Assembly (NCBI GenBank): GCA_029288035.1
Contig: JARFPZ010000527.1
Location: 1 to 45,950, forward strand
Direction of reading: 5' to 3'
DNA from: Desulfosarcina sp.
Lineage (GTDB): Bacteria; Desulfobacterota; Desulfobacteria; Desulfobacterales; JAFDCJ01
DNA length: 45,950 nt
The notes below the pieces were generated by a model. The model saw only the letters and a list, made by a program, of their open reading frames with translations. It searched no databases and was not told where the DNA came from. The position numbers and the translations under genes are program-made. The number at the start of each line of letters is the position of its first letter. Positions within the stretch are counted from its first letter, which is position 1. This document shows positions 28,059 through 38,052 of the stretch, piece after piece.

Positions 28059-30482
28059 CTAGGGTAAAGTGGCACCGAACGCTTTTAAAAGTTTGTCTGT
28101 AATCGCCCTGTGCAGGTCATTTACATCATCGTCTTCCAAGGTTTTGGTGGATGACCGATAGGTCACTCGAAACGAAACACTTTTTTTGCCGGCAGCGATG
28201 GGATCGCCCTCAAAGACATCGAATAAATGCAACCGTTCCACCAGGTTTTCACCGATATCATCAACCGCTTGCAGTACTGTTTGGGTCTCAATTCCCCGGT
28301 CTATAATGATGGTAATGTCTCTGTAGATAGCTGGGAACCGGGGGATCGGTCTCGAGACCGCATCCGACGGAATCAGCAACATAATTTTGTCCAGCTCCAG
28401 TTCAAAGATAAATGCCGTTTGCTTTAAATCAAAGTTATCCCGGACCAGAGGATGAATCTCACCCACGATCCCCACTTGTCGGCCTGCGATTATAATTTGC
28501 GCCGTGTATCCGGGTCTGGTGTATTCACAGCTTTCGTCGGGTAACTTAGTAAACCGGACCTTATCTATTTTCAACGCCCGAATCAGCGCCTCAACGCACC
28601 CCTTGATGTCATAAAAATCACAAGGGATTTCCCCTTGGTGCCATGAGGTGTCACTTCGTGTTCCGGTCCACAGGGCTGCCAGAATCTCCGGCTCCAGGGG
28701 TAAGTCCTGCCGATCTGATTTAATATATATTCTGCCGACTTCAAATAATTTTAAACTCTTAACCTGACGCGCGATATTGTGGACCGTAGCTTCGATTAGA
28801 CCCGGCACCAGCGATGTGCGCATGATCGTCTGGTCTTCAGTCAAAGGATTTAAAATATGAAGGTAGTTTCGCCGGGCATCCTGGTCTTTAAGCCGGAGGC
28901 GGTCGCCGGTCCGTTCGGAAGCAAAACTGTAGGTGATCGCTTCCGTGAAACCAAAGCCGTTCATTAATCTTTTTATCCGGTTTCTGAGTCCCAAAGAGGG
29001 ATCCGAAGTTCGACCTTCGGCAGGCATCGCTGGAAACGTCGTCGGGATATTATTATACCCCGAAAGTCTGGCCACTTCCTCCATCAGATCCTCTGGCCTT
29101 GAAATATCCACTCTGAAGGCTGGTGGAACGACGGTCAGACGTTCGTCACCATCTTCGGACCTCATGTTTTCAATCTTAAACTCAATCGATTCGAGGAGAT
29201 TTTTAATTTGTCCGGTGTCCGGTGTGATTCCCAGCAGTCGATGCGTCCGTTTTACACTCAGATCGACGCTATTTAAGGTTTGGGGTTTTGGGTATTCATC
29301 GATAATTCCTTCAACAAGACTTCCCCCGCCGAGTTCTACCATGAGTTTTGCGGCCCGGTTGACGGCCCGGACCGTACCCTGGGGGTCCACGCCGCGTTCA
29401 AAGCGATGGGAAGCATCTGTGCCTAAACCCAACTTTTTTGATGTTTTTCGGATGCTTACCGGATTGAAATAGGCACCTTCGATGAGTACCCGGGTGGTGG
29501 TCGTTTCAATTTCCGAGTTGAGACCACCCATGACGCCGCCGATGCCAACGGCTTGTGCGCCATCACAGATCATAAGCATCTCCGAACCTAGTGTCCGTTC
29601 TTTCTCATCCAAGGTGACAAATCTTTCACCTTCGGCGGCGGTGCGAACGACGATTCGATTTTCTGCCAAAAAATCAAAATCAAAGGCGTGCAACGGTTGA
29701 CCGGTTTCCATCATGACGAAATTGGTGATGTCGACGATATTATTGATCGGACGTAGTCCAATGGACAACAGCCTATCCTGAAGCCAGAACGGAGATGCCT
29801 CCACTTTGACCTTTTCCACGAGCCTGGCAGAATAGCGTGGACAGTGGTCCGGTGCCTCAATCTTTACCGACGAGATATTATGGATGGCATTGGCTTTATC
29901 CTTAATGGTGTAATCGGGATAATTTAAGGGTGTTTTTTGAATTGCAGCTATTTCACGGGCGATGCCAATTACGCTGAGACAATCCGGTCGATTGGGCGTC
30001 AGATCAAATTCAAAAACAATATCATACAGGCCGAGGGCGTCGGCCAGCCGGTCTCCAACTTTCAATGACAAATCAAGGGCTTTGATACCGCTGCTGTCGA
30101 TGCCAAGGCCTAGCTCCGCATCGCTGCAGAGCATCCCTTCGGAGCTTACTCCCCGGATCACGCTTTTTTTCAGTTGAGATCCGTCCGGGAAGACGGTACC
30201 GGGTTTTGCCAGGGGTGCCAACATGCCTGGTTGGACATTGGGTGCGCCACACACCACCGACGAAATTTGATCTCCCGTATTGACCCGGCAGATTTTTAGT
30301 TTGTCGGCATTTGGGTGTGGACTCACATCCTCTATTCGGCCCACAACGACACTGCCCAAATAGTCATAGCGATCTGCAACCGACTCCACTTCCAGACCGA
30401 CCATGGTAAGGGCATCGGCCAAATCGGCCGTATCCATATTGATGGTAATATAATCTTTTAGCCAACTCAGGCTAACCTTCAT
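28059..30482 (-). CDS. pheT: phenylalanine--tRNA ligase beta subunit
   Basis: MKVSLSWLKDYITINMDTADLADALTMVGLEVES; tRNA-binding, B3/B4 and FDX-ACB domains. Confidence 0.98.
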   Translation of the reverse strand: MKVSLSWLKDYITINMDTADLADALTMVGLEVESVADRYDYLGSVVVGRIEDVSPHPNADKLKICRVNTGDQISSVVCGAPNVQPGMLAPLAKPGTVFPDGSQLKKSVIRGVSSEGMLCSDAELGLGIDSSGIKALDLSLKVGDRLADALGLYDIVFEFDLTPNRPDCLSVIGIAREIAAIQKTPLNYPDYTIKDKANAIHNISSVKIEAPDHCPRYSARLVEKVKVEASPFWLQDRLLSIGLRPINNIVDITNFVMMETGQPLHAFDFDFLAENRIVVRTAAEGERFVTLDEKERTLGSEMLMICDGAQAVGIGGVMGGLNSEIETTTTRVLIEGAYFNPVSIRKTSKKLGLGTDASHRFERGVDPQGTVRAVNRAAKLMVELGGGSLVEGIIDEYPKPQTLNSVDLSVKRTHRLLGITPDTGQIKNLLESIEFKIENMRSEDGDERLTVVPPAFRVDISRPEDLMEEVARLSGYNNIPTTFPAMPAEGRTSDPSLGLRNRIKRLMNGFGFTEAITYSFASERTGDRLRLKDQDARRNYLHILNPLTEDQTIMRTSLVPGLIEATVHNIARQVKSLKLFEVGRIYIKSDRQDLPLEPEILAALWTGTRSDTSWHQGEIPCDFYDIKGCVEALIRALKIDKVRFTKLPDESCEYTRPGYTAQIIIAGRQVGIVGEIHPLVRDNFDLKQTAFIFELELDKIMLLIPSDAVSRPIPRFPAIYRDITIIIDRGIETQTVLQAVDDIGENLVERLHLFDVFEGDPIAAGKKSVSFRVTYRSSTKTLEDDDVNDLHRAITDKLLKAFGATLP

Positions 30483-31489
30483 TAAAACTGCTCCAGAAAC
30501 CTTATATCGTTTTCAAAAAACTTGCGGATGTCATCGATGCCGTACTTCAGCATGGCAATTCTATCCACCCCCATGCCAAAGGCAAATCCGGTATAGCGAT
30601 CGGCATCGTATCCCACATTTTCATACAGCGCCGGGTGTACCATCCCCGAACCGAGAATTTCAAGCCATCCGGTGTGCGAGCAGACCCGACACCCCTTGCC
30701 CCGGCAGATTACGCATAGGATGTCCACTTCAGCGCTGGGTTCTGTAAACGGGAAGAAACTGGGTCTAAATCTGAGGCTCGTTTGTTCATCAAACAATTGA
30801 TGTACAAAAGTTGTCAGGATCCCTTTGAGATCACCGAAAGATATATTTTCATCAACCAACAACCCTTCCACCTGATGAAACATAGGGGTATGGGTCAGGT
30901 CCGAATCACACCGATAGACTTTGCCCGGCACAATGATTCTTACCGGCGGCGATTGTTTCTCCATACTTCTAATTTGATTGGGTGACGTATGGGTTCTTAA
31001 AACAATGTCGTCGGTGATAAAAAAGGTGTCTTGCATATCCCTTGCGGGGTGATCCTTGGGAAAGTTCAGTGCCTCAAAGTTGTAATAGTCTGACTCCACC
31101 TCCGGTCCCTCAGCGATATCAAACCCTAAATTTGAGAAGATGTCACAAATTTGCTGATTGATTTGGGTAATCGGATGTAAAGCGCCGCATGCTACTGCTC
31201 TGCCGGGCAGAGATACATCAATGGCTGCCTCCGCAGCCTGATCCTGGGATTCAAGCTTTTCGGCGGCCACCTTGAAGGCCTTTTCCAACAACCTTTTGAT
31301 CTCGTTTGCCTTTTTCCCGGCCGCCGGTCTCTGCGCGACTGGCAACTTGGAAATATTCCGCAAAAACTGGGTCAAAATACCCTTACGGCCCAGATAGCGC
31401 ACGGAGAGATCCTGGAGGTCATCGGTGTTTTCAAGCGCCGCCAGATCTTTGAGCGCTTGCTGATGGATGTGATCTAAGTTGTCTTCCAC
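30482..31489 (-). CDS. pheS: phenylalanine--tRNA ligase alpha subunit
   Basis: GRAVACGALHPITQINQQICDIFSNLGFDIAEGPEVESDYYNFEALNFPKDHPARDMQDTFF. Confidence 0.98.
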   Translation of the reverse strand: MEDNLDHIHQQALKDLAALENTDDLQDLSVRYLGRKGILTQFLRNISKLPVAQRPAAGKKANEIKRLLEKAFKVAAEKLESQDQAAEAAIDVSLPGRAVACGALHPITQINQQICDIFSNLGFDIAEGPEVESDYYNFEALNFPKDHPARDMQDTFFITDDIVLRTHTSPNQIRSMEKQSPPVRIIVPGKVYRCDSDLTHTPMFHQVEGLLVDENISFGDLKGILTTFVHQLFDEQTSLRFRPSFFPFTEPSAEVDILCVICRGKGCRVCSHTGWLEILGSGMVHPALYENVGYDADRYTGFAFGMGVDRIAMLKYGIDDIRKFFENDIRFLEQF

Positions 31490-31523
31490 AATTCGTCAGT
31501 CTTCACTTGTCATTAGATATTTA

Positions 31524-31874
31524 TTAAAGTTGCTGCGCCGCCAATTTAGCGACTTGCTTAAATCCGGCAGGATCGGAAATTGCCAGCTCGGCGAGAACTT
31601 TGCGATCAAGCTCAACCCGGGCAAGCTTCAATCCGTGAATGAACTTGCTGTAGGACAGGTCGTTCAGCCTGGCGGCGGCATTGATTCTGGCAATCCAGAG
31701 TTGTCTGAAATCCCGCTTACGCGTTCGGCGATCACGGTAAGAATACATCAGGGCTTTATCGACGGCATCTGCCGCAGTGCGAAATAATTTGCTGCGGCCG
31801 CCGCGAAAACCTTTGGCCAGTTTCAAAATCTTCTTACGACGTCTTCTGGCTTTGAATCCGCGCTTCACTCTCAT
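31524..31874 (-). CDS. rplT: 50S ribosomal protein L20
   Basis: [69 protein letters not shown]. Confidence 0.98.
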   Translation of the reverse strand: MRVKRGFKARRRRKKILKLAKGFRGGRSKLFRTAADAVDKALMYSYRDRRTRKRDFRQLWIARINAAARLNDLSYSKFIHGLKLARVELDRKVLAELAISDPAGFKQVAKLAAQQL

Positions 31875-32029
31875 TTTGTTTACCTCTATATTGGTTAAAT
31901 TGTTGGTTTGTTGATTAAGTTGACTGGGGAAAAGGATTAATTCCTAATGTCTTTTGTTTATCCATCCCGCAATCCGAAATCGAATATTTTCCCATTCGCC
32001 CTTCCGCATTCCGCCTTCCCACTTCCAAG

Positions 32030-32227
32030 TTATCCGTTGGGTAGCAGCAATTTTATTTCTCTGCGGTCGGATTTGGCGATGAGATGTGCCTGCCGCAGTG
32101 TTCTTTTGCGCTTGGTAGTTTTTTTTGTCAGGATATGGCTGGCACAGGATTTCCGGTAAACAATTTTTCCACTACCGGTTTTTTTAAACCGTTTGGCCGC
32201 CGCTCTATTGGTTTTAATTTTGGGCAT
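32030..32227 (-). CDS. rpmI: 50S ribosomal protein L35
   Basis: [42 protein letters not shown]. Confidence 0.97.
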   Translation of the reverse strand: MPKIKTNRAAAKRFKKTGSGKIVYRKSCASHILTKKTTKRKRTLRQAHLIAKSDRREIKLLLPNG

Positions 32228-32437
32228 AATTTCTTCTCCTCAATCTTAAATATCGCTCTGATAATGTGACACCGCAGCATCAGTAACGTTGGATTCAAGT
32301 GCAATAAATCGAATCGGGTTAACGAATATAAATAAAAGTAGATGGCGTGAGCTATCGCAACCCGGCCCACGCCACCAAATGCTATTTCTATAACAGCTTG
32401 CTAAAAAGACTAATTGTATGCGAAGCGAACTAGACGC

Positions 32438-32977
32438 TCATTTCGGTGCCAGCATCATGACCAGGGTTCTGCCTTCAAATTTGGGATGCTGCTCCACCAC
32501 CGCAATTTCTTCAGTTTCCAGGGCTATTTTTTCGAGCAATGCCATACCAAACCGGGAAAGTGTGATTTCGCGTCCGCGAAATACGACGGTCACTTTAACC
32601 TTGTCTTTTCTTTCAATGAACTTCTTTATATGACCGATTTTGGTCTGCAGATCATGTTCACCGGTTTTCGGACGTACCTTAATTTCCTTTACTTGAAATG
32701 AGCTCTGCTTCTTTTTTGCTTCCTGCTTCTTTTTGGTCTGTTCATAGCGATAGCGGCCATAATCCATGATCTTGCAAACGGGCGGTTTTGCATTGGGAGA
32801 AACCTCTACCAGGTCGAGACCGAATTCAGACGCCGTTTCCAGGGCTTGTCTTGTAGGAATAATACCGATTTGTTCGCCGTCAGGGTCTATTACCCTCACT
32901 TCTCTAGCCCTGATGTCTCTGTTGATGTTCGTTCTATCTGATCGAATGGGTCGATGGGGTCGTTTTGGTGCAGCTAT
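32438..32977 (-). CDS. infC: translation initiation factor IF-3, AUA start
   Basis: ORF extended 26 codons upstream: (I/M)AAPKRPHRPIRSDRTNINRDIRAREVRVIDPDGEQIG; ATA at 32975-32977 preceded by GGAGG with 6-nt spacing; in-frame TAG just upstream. Confidence 0.93.
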   Translation of the reverse strand: MAAPKRPHRPIRSDRTNINRDIRAREVRVIDPDGEQIGIIPTRQALETASEFGLDLVEVSPNAKPPVCKIMDYGRYRYEQTKKKQEAKKKQSSFQVKEIKVRPKTGEHDLQTKIGHIKKFIERKDKVKVTVVFRGREITLSRFGMALLEKIALETEEIAVVEQHPKFEGRTLVMMLAPK

Positions 32978-33292
32978 GTCCTACCTCCTCGTTTTAACAT
33001 TTGTGGATTAGATTTGCGCATATGCACAAATATTGCAAAGGCTTGCCGGTCCTTGAAAATTGTTCGTAAACAGCCGACAGAAACCTCCTTGGTTCAATAT
33101 TCATATCGAGATACATCCATCCAATTGAATATATAACAAAATTAAGAAATGCAAGTAAAAAATGCAAGTAAAACTATCTTAATTTGGACATTAAAATTGG
33201 TACAACCATGAAATACAAGAAACACACGAAATATTTGTAGCATAGAATTTGTATTTATTACCAAGGTTGAACCTTGAACCGCTCAACCTAGA

Positions 33293-33844
33293 TTAAAGTC
33301 TGCATACATTCTCATCACACGGACAGCTTCCATCCACCTCATAGCAATACAAGATTCTCGACTCCATTTCCACCCGTACGGCCGAAATTCGGTTAAAAGG
33401 ATCTGCACCCATAATTTCTACCAATTGTTCCCTGCTCGGTATCGTTTCCAGACCACGTGAAATGACCCTGCCCGAAGCCCCTTCAAGGACTTCGGCATCT
33501 TCACCGTTGGTCACCACTGCAATGGGAATCTGGTAGGGGGTTAAAACCCGCGATACCGCCAGCAACGGTCTGCGCCGTGTGACAATTGAACCGGGGCCGA
33601 ATTTAACTATCATGCAAACTTTGCCCAAAAGATTGACTAAAAAATCAATTTTTATGACAGCCCTGTTTTCTCCGGCCCGCACCGGTAGTTCTTTACGTGG
33701 TTTAATATCAGATTTTTGATACCCTTTGTGATTGATAAGCAGACGGGCGATTTTTTGCCGGTAGCGTTCATCATGGGTGTCCGGTACGGTTTCACCGGTA
33801 ATAAAATCGGTTCGTTCACCGAGTATCAAATGATGACCAGCCAT
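33293..33844 (-). CDS. type I restriction HsdR N-terminal-like domain protein
   Basis: RQKIARLLINHKGYQKSDIKPRKELPVRAGENRAVIKIDFLVNLLGKVCMIVKFGPGSIVTRRRPLLAVSR. Confidence 0.7.
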   Translation of the reverse strand: MAGHHLILGERTDFITGETVPDTHDERYRQKIARLLINHKGYQKSDIKPRKELPVRAGENRAVIKIDFLVNLLGKVCMIVKFGPGSIVTRRRPLLAVSRVLTPYQIPIAVVTNGEDAEVLEGASGRVISRGLETIPSREQLVEIMGADPFNRISAVRVEMESRILYCYEVDGSCPCDENVCRL

Positions 33845-34281
33845 TCCAGGTTCTAAGGTTCAGGGTTCACATGTTAAAACAGATAAGTCTTTACAACAAA
33901 GTACGCTTTCGATTAACATAACCTCTTTTTTTATTTTGTTAAGTCAGGATCCCTTTGATATTTGTAAAAAAATTGAGTGAGCTGCAGATGCACGGCGTCA
34001 ATGATGTTGATCAACCCAAAGGGCGGACTGTTTGCGACTTCATCGCCTCTATGACGGATCGCTACGCCATGAATCTGTATAGAAAGATCTTTTTCCCGTC
34101 TCCTCTGGTGTAAAGGCGGCCGAACCCGGATAAGCTGAAATTGAAAAGTGAAGATTGAAGATTTGTGGATGTCGCTTCGCTCTGTCCTTTTTATAATCTT
34201 CAATCAATGGTATTTGTGATTTGCTGAAACCTTCTATTTCTTACAACATGTTGTCAGAAAAAATGGACTAAGGACCTAAAC

Positions 34282-34875
34282 TTGACACATCTACCCGTTA
34301 AAATTGACGATCCTATTTTGACCGTTTTTTTTGATCGGCTGTACGGTATTTTTGCCGACATGGATCGACAATATGCCGAGGCGGCCAAACACTACGGATT
34401 TCACTGTAGCGGATGTGAGGACAATTGCTGCCGGACCCGTTTTTTTCATCATACCTATTTGGAATTTCTATATATTCATGCGGGATTGAATACACTGGAC
34501 CTTCCTAGACGACAGGCAATCCAATCAAGGGCAGCATGGGTCTGCCGGGAAACCGCAAAAGCGGTTCAAAAGGAAAGGCCCGTGAGACTGATGTGTCCGC
34601 TCAATTCCGATGGACTCTGCATGCTTTATGCGTATCGCCCCATGATTTGTCGTCTGCACGGCATTTCCCACGAGCTCCGAAAGCCGGGACAAAACGTTAT
34701 CCACGGCTCGGGCTGCGGGATGTTTGATCGCCGCTGTTCAAATCAGAGCTATCATAAATTCGATCGTACGCCGTTTTATTTTAAAATGGCCAGGGTGGAA
34801 GGTGAATTCAAACAGGCAATCGGTCTATCTGACAGGTTTAAGATGACCATCGCAGAGATGATCATGGCCGAATGA
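34282..34875 (+). CDS. YkgJ-like cysteine-cluster protein
   Basis: HCSGCEDNCCRTRFFHHTYLEFLYI...CPLNSDGLCMLYAYRPMICRLHG. Confidence 0.85.
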   Translation: MTHLPVKIDDPILTVFFDRLYGIFADMDRQYAEAAKHYGFHCSGCEDNCCRTRFFHHTYLEFLYIHAGLNTLDLPRRQAIQSRAAWVCRETAKAVQKERPVRLMCPLNSDGLCMLYAYRPMICRLHGISHELRKPGQNVIHGSGCGMFDRRCSNQSYHKFDRTPFYFKMARVEGEFKQAIGLSDRFKMTIAEMIMAE

Positions 34876-34888
34876 CCGACGTCAGAGC

Positions 34889-35605
34889 TCATAATTCTTG
34901 ATCAGATGGTACGGCTAAAATACGGGGCAGGCGGACATGGTCCGGCTGTTCCAAAATAAACCGCACTACTCGAGCAATATCTTCCGGTTGCAGCGGCCGT
35001 GGGATGTTGAGGCTCTGGGCCGGTGGAACCGGCCACTCCCGGTGAAGATCGGTCTGCACCAGGCCGGGCTCAACACATGACACGCCGATATTGGTTTTGG
35101 CTAGTTCCAGCCGCAAGGCTTCTGTCAGTGCCTCGATTGCGAATTTTGTTCCGGCATAAGCACCGGCCGTCGGCCGGACTTTTGTGCCGAGCACACTGGA
35201 AGTGTTTAGCAAGTAACCTGAACCGGTAGATTTAAAATGCTTTACCGCAACATAAGCCATCCGAAAAGCGGCTTCCACATTGACTCGCACCATGTAACAC
35301 ATGTCTTCAATATCGATATCATCAATGCTTCCCGCTTTGATAATTCCGGCATTGTTAAAGACGATGTCACAGCGCCCGAAAGTGTCCAAAGCGGCTGCCA
35401 GCAAACTTTGCGGCATCCCATCCTGACTGATATCGCCCGTCAGAATAGCCGCATGCGCTAATTCGTCTTTTAACTCTGTAAGATGATTCTCCCTACGTCC
35501 GGTCAGAATGAATTTTACGCCGACTTCATTCAAATTACGTGCGACGGCCCTGCCAATGCCGCTACTGGCACCGGTAATAATTGCAACTTTGTCTTTTAGA
35601 TCCAT
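34889..35605 (-). CDS. SDR-family oxidoreductase
   Basis: VAIITGASSGIGRAVARNL; FNNAGII; SSVLGTKVRPTAGAYAGTKFA. Confidence 0.95.
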   Translation of the reverse strand: MDLKDKVAIITGASSGIGRAVARNLNEVGVKFILTGRRENHLTELKDELAHAAILTGDISQDGMPQSLLAAALDTFGRCDIVFNNAGIIKAGSIDDIDIEDMCYMVRVNVEAAFRMAYVAVKHFKSTGSGYLLNTSSVLGTKVRPTAGAYAGTKFAIEALTEALRLELAKTNIGVSCVEPGLVQTDLHREWPVPPAQSLNIPRPLQPEDIARVVRFILEQPDHVRLPRILAVPSDQEL

Positions 35606-35623
35606 GCTTTGCTCCTTTTTTGG

Positions 35624-35725
35624 TTTAATCTCTCCTGGGTTTAACTCCCCGCAGCTTGCTGCGATAAAAGTAAGTTAAATCCTAAAAACATGATACTCCG
35701 CGGCCTGCCGCGGATAGATTTCATT
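35624..35725 (-). repeat. dispersed intergenic repeat copy 2
   Basis: Near-identical to 10774-10875. Confidence 0.85.
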
Positions 35726-35799
35726 GGTGTTGATCGTCAAATTATTCATTGGCCTAATCCATGGCGGATTTGAAATAAAAAAGAATTTTTGCTTACGCT

Positions 35800-36579
35800 T
35801 CAAAACACCCCTTGTTTACGTCCCTGTCCCGGACCTCCGGCGTAGGCTTGGGCGATTGACATCCATTGTTTGGCAATTTCACCCCTGGTGTTAAGATTGG
35901 TATCGGCAACATGGCATCGCTGGACCACCACCAGACAGAAATCTATGGCCAAACCTTTAACCCTATTTTTGGCTTCCGGTGGACCCCAGACCCACAGATC
36001 GCCTGAGGGAGCTCGGAGTTCGACCCGCACCGTTGTGTCGGGGACATCCATTTGTCGATTGACATAACTCCAGCCAAATGTGCTCACTCCCAGGTGGGCA
36101 ACGTGAAGCAGCCGGTCGGTGGGCTTTCGCGTTTTACCCAAGGCGTCTAGGATATCCTGGCCATGGGCCCAGGTCTCCATAAGGCGTGCGGTCGCAAAAG
36201 ATATCACACTCATATCGGGTCCATACCAGTGCAACCTGTGCTTGCGATCCATGGGCTCAAGAACTTTAAGCAGAGCACCACGTTCTTCCCGCCACCATTT
36301 CAGGGTTCCTTTTGCACTCAGATCCTTTCCTGTTTCCTCAACGTGTTTGCGAAATCTATCTGAATCTTGCTGGATCTCGGCCAGCCATTGTTTAAAGGAC
36401 CCCGGGTCAGAAGCCGCCAGCCGTGCTCTTTCTTCATAATAGGCCAAGTGCCGAATTTGATCTTTGATGGTCCATCCCTCTGCGGGCGTCTGGGTGTTCC
36501 AGCCTGCTTCATCCAGATCTGCAACGAATCCATCGAGCTCATCTTGTTCTGCTGCCAAATCAGCACACATGTTCTTCAT
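35800..36579 (-). CDS. TIGR03084-like / DinB-type maleylpyruvate isomerase-family protein
   Basis: LAAEQDELDGFVADLDEAGWNTQTPAEGWTIKDQIRHLAYYEERA...MSVISFATARLMETWAHGQDILDALG. Confidence 0.8.
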   Translation of the reverse strand: MKNMCADLAAEQDELDGFVADLDEAGWNTQTPAEGWTIKDQIRHLAYYEERARLAASDPGSFKQWLAEIQQDSDRFRKHVEETGKDLSAKGTLKWWREERGALLKVLEPMDRKHRLHWYGPDMSVISFATARLMETWAHGQDILDALGKTRKPTDRLLHVAHLGVSTFGWSYVNRQMDVPDTTVRVELRAPSGDLWVWGPPEAKNRVKGLAIDFCLVVVQRCHVADTNLNTRGEIAKQWMSIAQAYAGGPGQGRKQGVF

Positions 36580-36610
36580 TCGTCAATCCATGTAGTTTCA
36601 TATGAGCGGC

Positions 36611-37696
36611 TCATTGTCCGCTCTTGCTGTCGTCACGCACCGGAACGCTGGTTTGTTGGACCGGAACTGAATAAATTTCTCGCCGGGCAGAGGTGACGGC
36701 CCGGTTGGCGATATCCTGAACTTTTTCGTAGGCCAGTTCATTCTTTTTAGCCAAATCGTTGATTTGTGATGCCTGTGACGCCACCGTCTTCTCAAGCGCT
36801 TCGATTTTTCCCATAAGAACGTTTCTTTCGCCCTCGAATCGGGCTTCCATGAGCGCTTGGTCACTCTTAAAATTCCGAGTAATACTCTCCGTGGTATCGG
36901 CCACCGCCTTTTGAACGGCGGCTTCGTTGCGTTTTTGGAAGCTATCGACCTCCTTTTGCAGGCTCTCCATATCGTTTTCGCGGCTGGCAATCGCTTTTTC
37001 CCTGGCGTCGAGCTCGGCCGTTCGGTTTTGAGCTTCGGCTTCGAATGCGCTTCGCTTTGCGATGAGCTCTTTTTCAAGGGCCTGCAACTCATCGTTCAAG
37101 GTATTTTTACGCTGGGCTTTATCCCGCGCAAAGTTATACTCATACTCCTCCTTCTCCCTTTTGCGCTGCTTGTCGATGGCTTCGGCCTGCTCCTTAACGC
37201 GTCGTTCCCGATCAGTCCTTTCACGCTGCCATTGGGTGCGTATTTCCTCCATCTCTGCTTCGAAGGCCTCCTTTTGATCTTGCATCTGCCGCTCGAATCG
37301 CTCTTTCTTCACCCGCTGGGCGTCGATCAGGGCGGCCAGGTCAGAGGCAGCCGTTTCTACCTCGTAAATGGTGTTGAGCTCCTCCTTTTTAGATTCGATC
37401 GCAGACTGGATCTTTCGGTAGGTCTCAATTTCGGTTTCGAAACGTTCTGCCAGTCCGGTCAGCTCCCGGCTGATGGCGCCCCGCAGATCATGGAGGCGCT
37501 TCAACGGATCCTGCGCTGCCTGGGAATCGGCCGTCGCCGCCGCCACTTTTTTTTCCAGCCGCTTGCGGGCCTTTTCGGCATCCAGCAAATCTTTGCTCAG
37601 ACTTTCGAACTGCTCTTTGGCTTCTTCATAGGCCTCCAGGAGTTCTTTCTTTGTGTTGGCCATGGAAACATTCGGAAGATCAGTATTCTCGGACAT
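36611..37696 (-). CDS. long coiled-coil protein of unknown function
   Basis: Heptad-rich KELLEAYEEAKEQFESLSKDLLDAEKARKRLEKK... over most of the 361 aa. Confidence 0.75.
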   Translation of the reverse strand: MSENTDLPNVSMANTKKELLEAYEEAKEQFESLSKDLLDAEKARKRLEKKVAAATADSQAAQDPLKRLHDLRGAISRELTGLAERFETEIETYRKIQSAIESKKEELNTIYEVETAASDLAALIDAQRVKKERFERQMQDQKEAFEAEMEEIRTQWQRERTDRERRVKEQAEAIDKQRKREKEEYEYNFARDKAQRKNTLNDELQALEKELIAKRSAFEAEAQNRTAELDAREKAIASRENDMESLQKEVDSFQKRNEAAVQKAVADTTESITRNFKSDQALMEARFEGERNVLMGKIEALEKTVASQASQINDLAKKNELAYEKVQDIANRAVTSARREIYSVPVQQTSVPVRDDSKSGQ

Positions 37697-38052
37697 GATA
37701 CGCCCCCTATCGTAGAATTAATAAAGCACCCATTCACCGAACCAATACCTTTTCGGATAGCTGAAGCGGGTTTTGTTGTCAAGGTTAATATGGTTGCGGA
37801 CGTTCACGGGGTTAAAGATTTTAAAACCTGCTGTTGCCAGGATTCGCTGTAGTCATCTGCTTCGGCAATGCCGTTCTTTTTTAGCGTGTGGGCAAAATTG
37901 ATACGAACGAAATCCCGGAATCACTCGCTTTGCCGAGTTGAAGGCATGCGGCCAGCAGAGGCAGGTTCACGACCGCACCGTCAATGACGGACGCATCTGA
38001 TTGAAGATGTGGCCGGTCAAAGACCACCAAATTATAAAGACAGAGGGAAAAA

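Noticed and set aside
33150-33176. Short tandem repeat ATGCAAGTAAAA x2 upstream of infC
   Set aside because: Only two units in AT-rich intergenic DNA; too weak to interpret.
33293-33844. Restriction-modification system
   Set aside because: Only an HsdR N-terminal-like domain of 183 aa; no helicase, HsdM or HsdS genes nearby.
33931-34203. 90-aa minus ORF between the HsdR-N-like gene and the YkgJ-like gene
   Set aside because: No recognisable features or good RBS; likely spurious.
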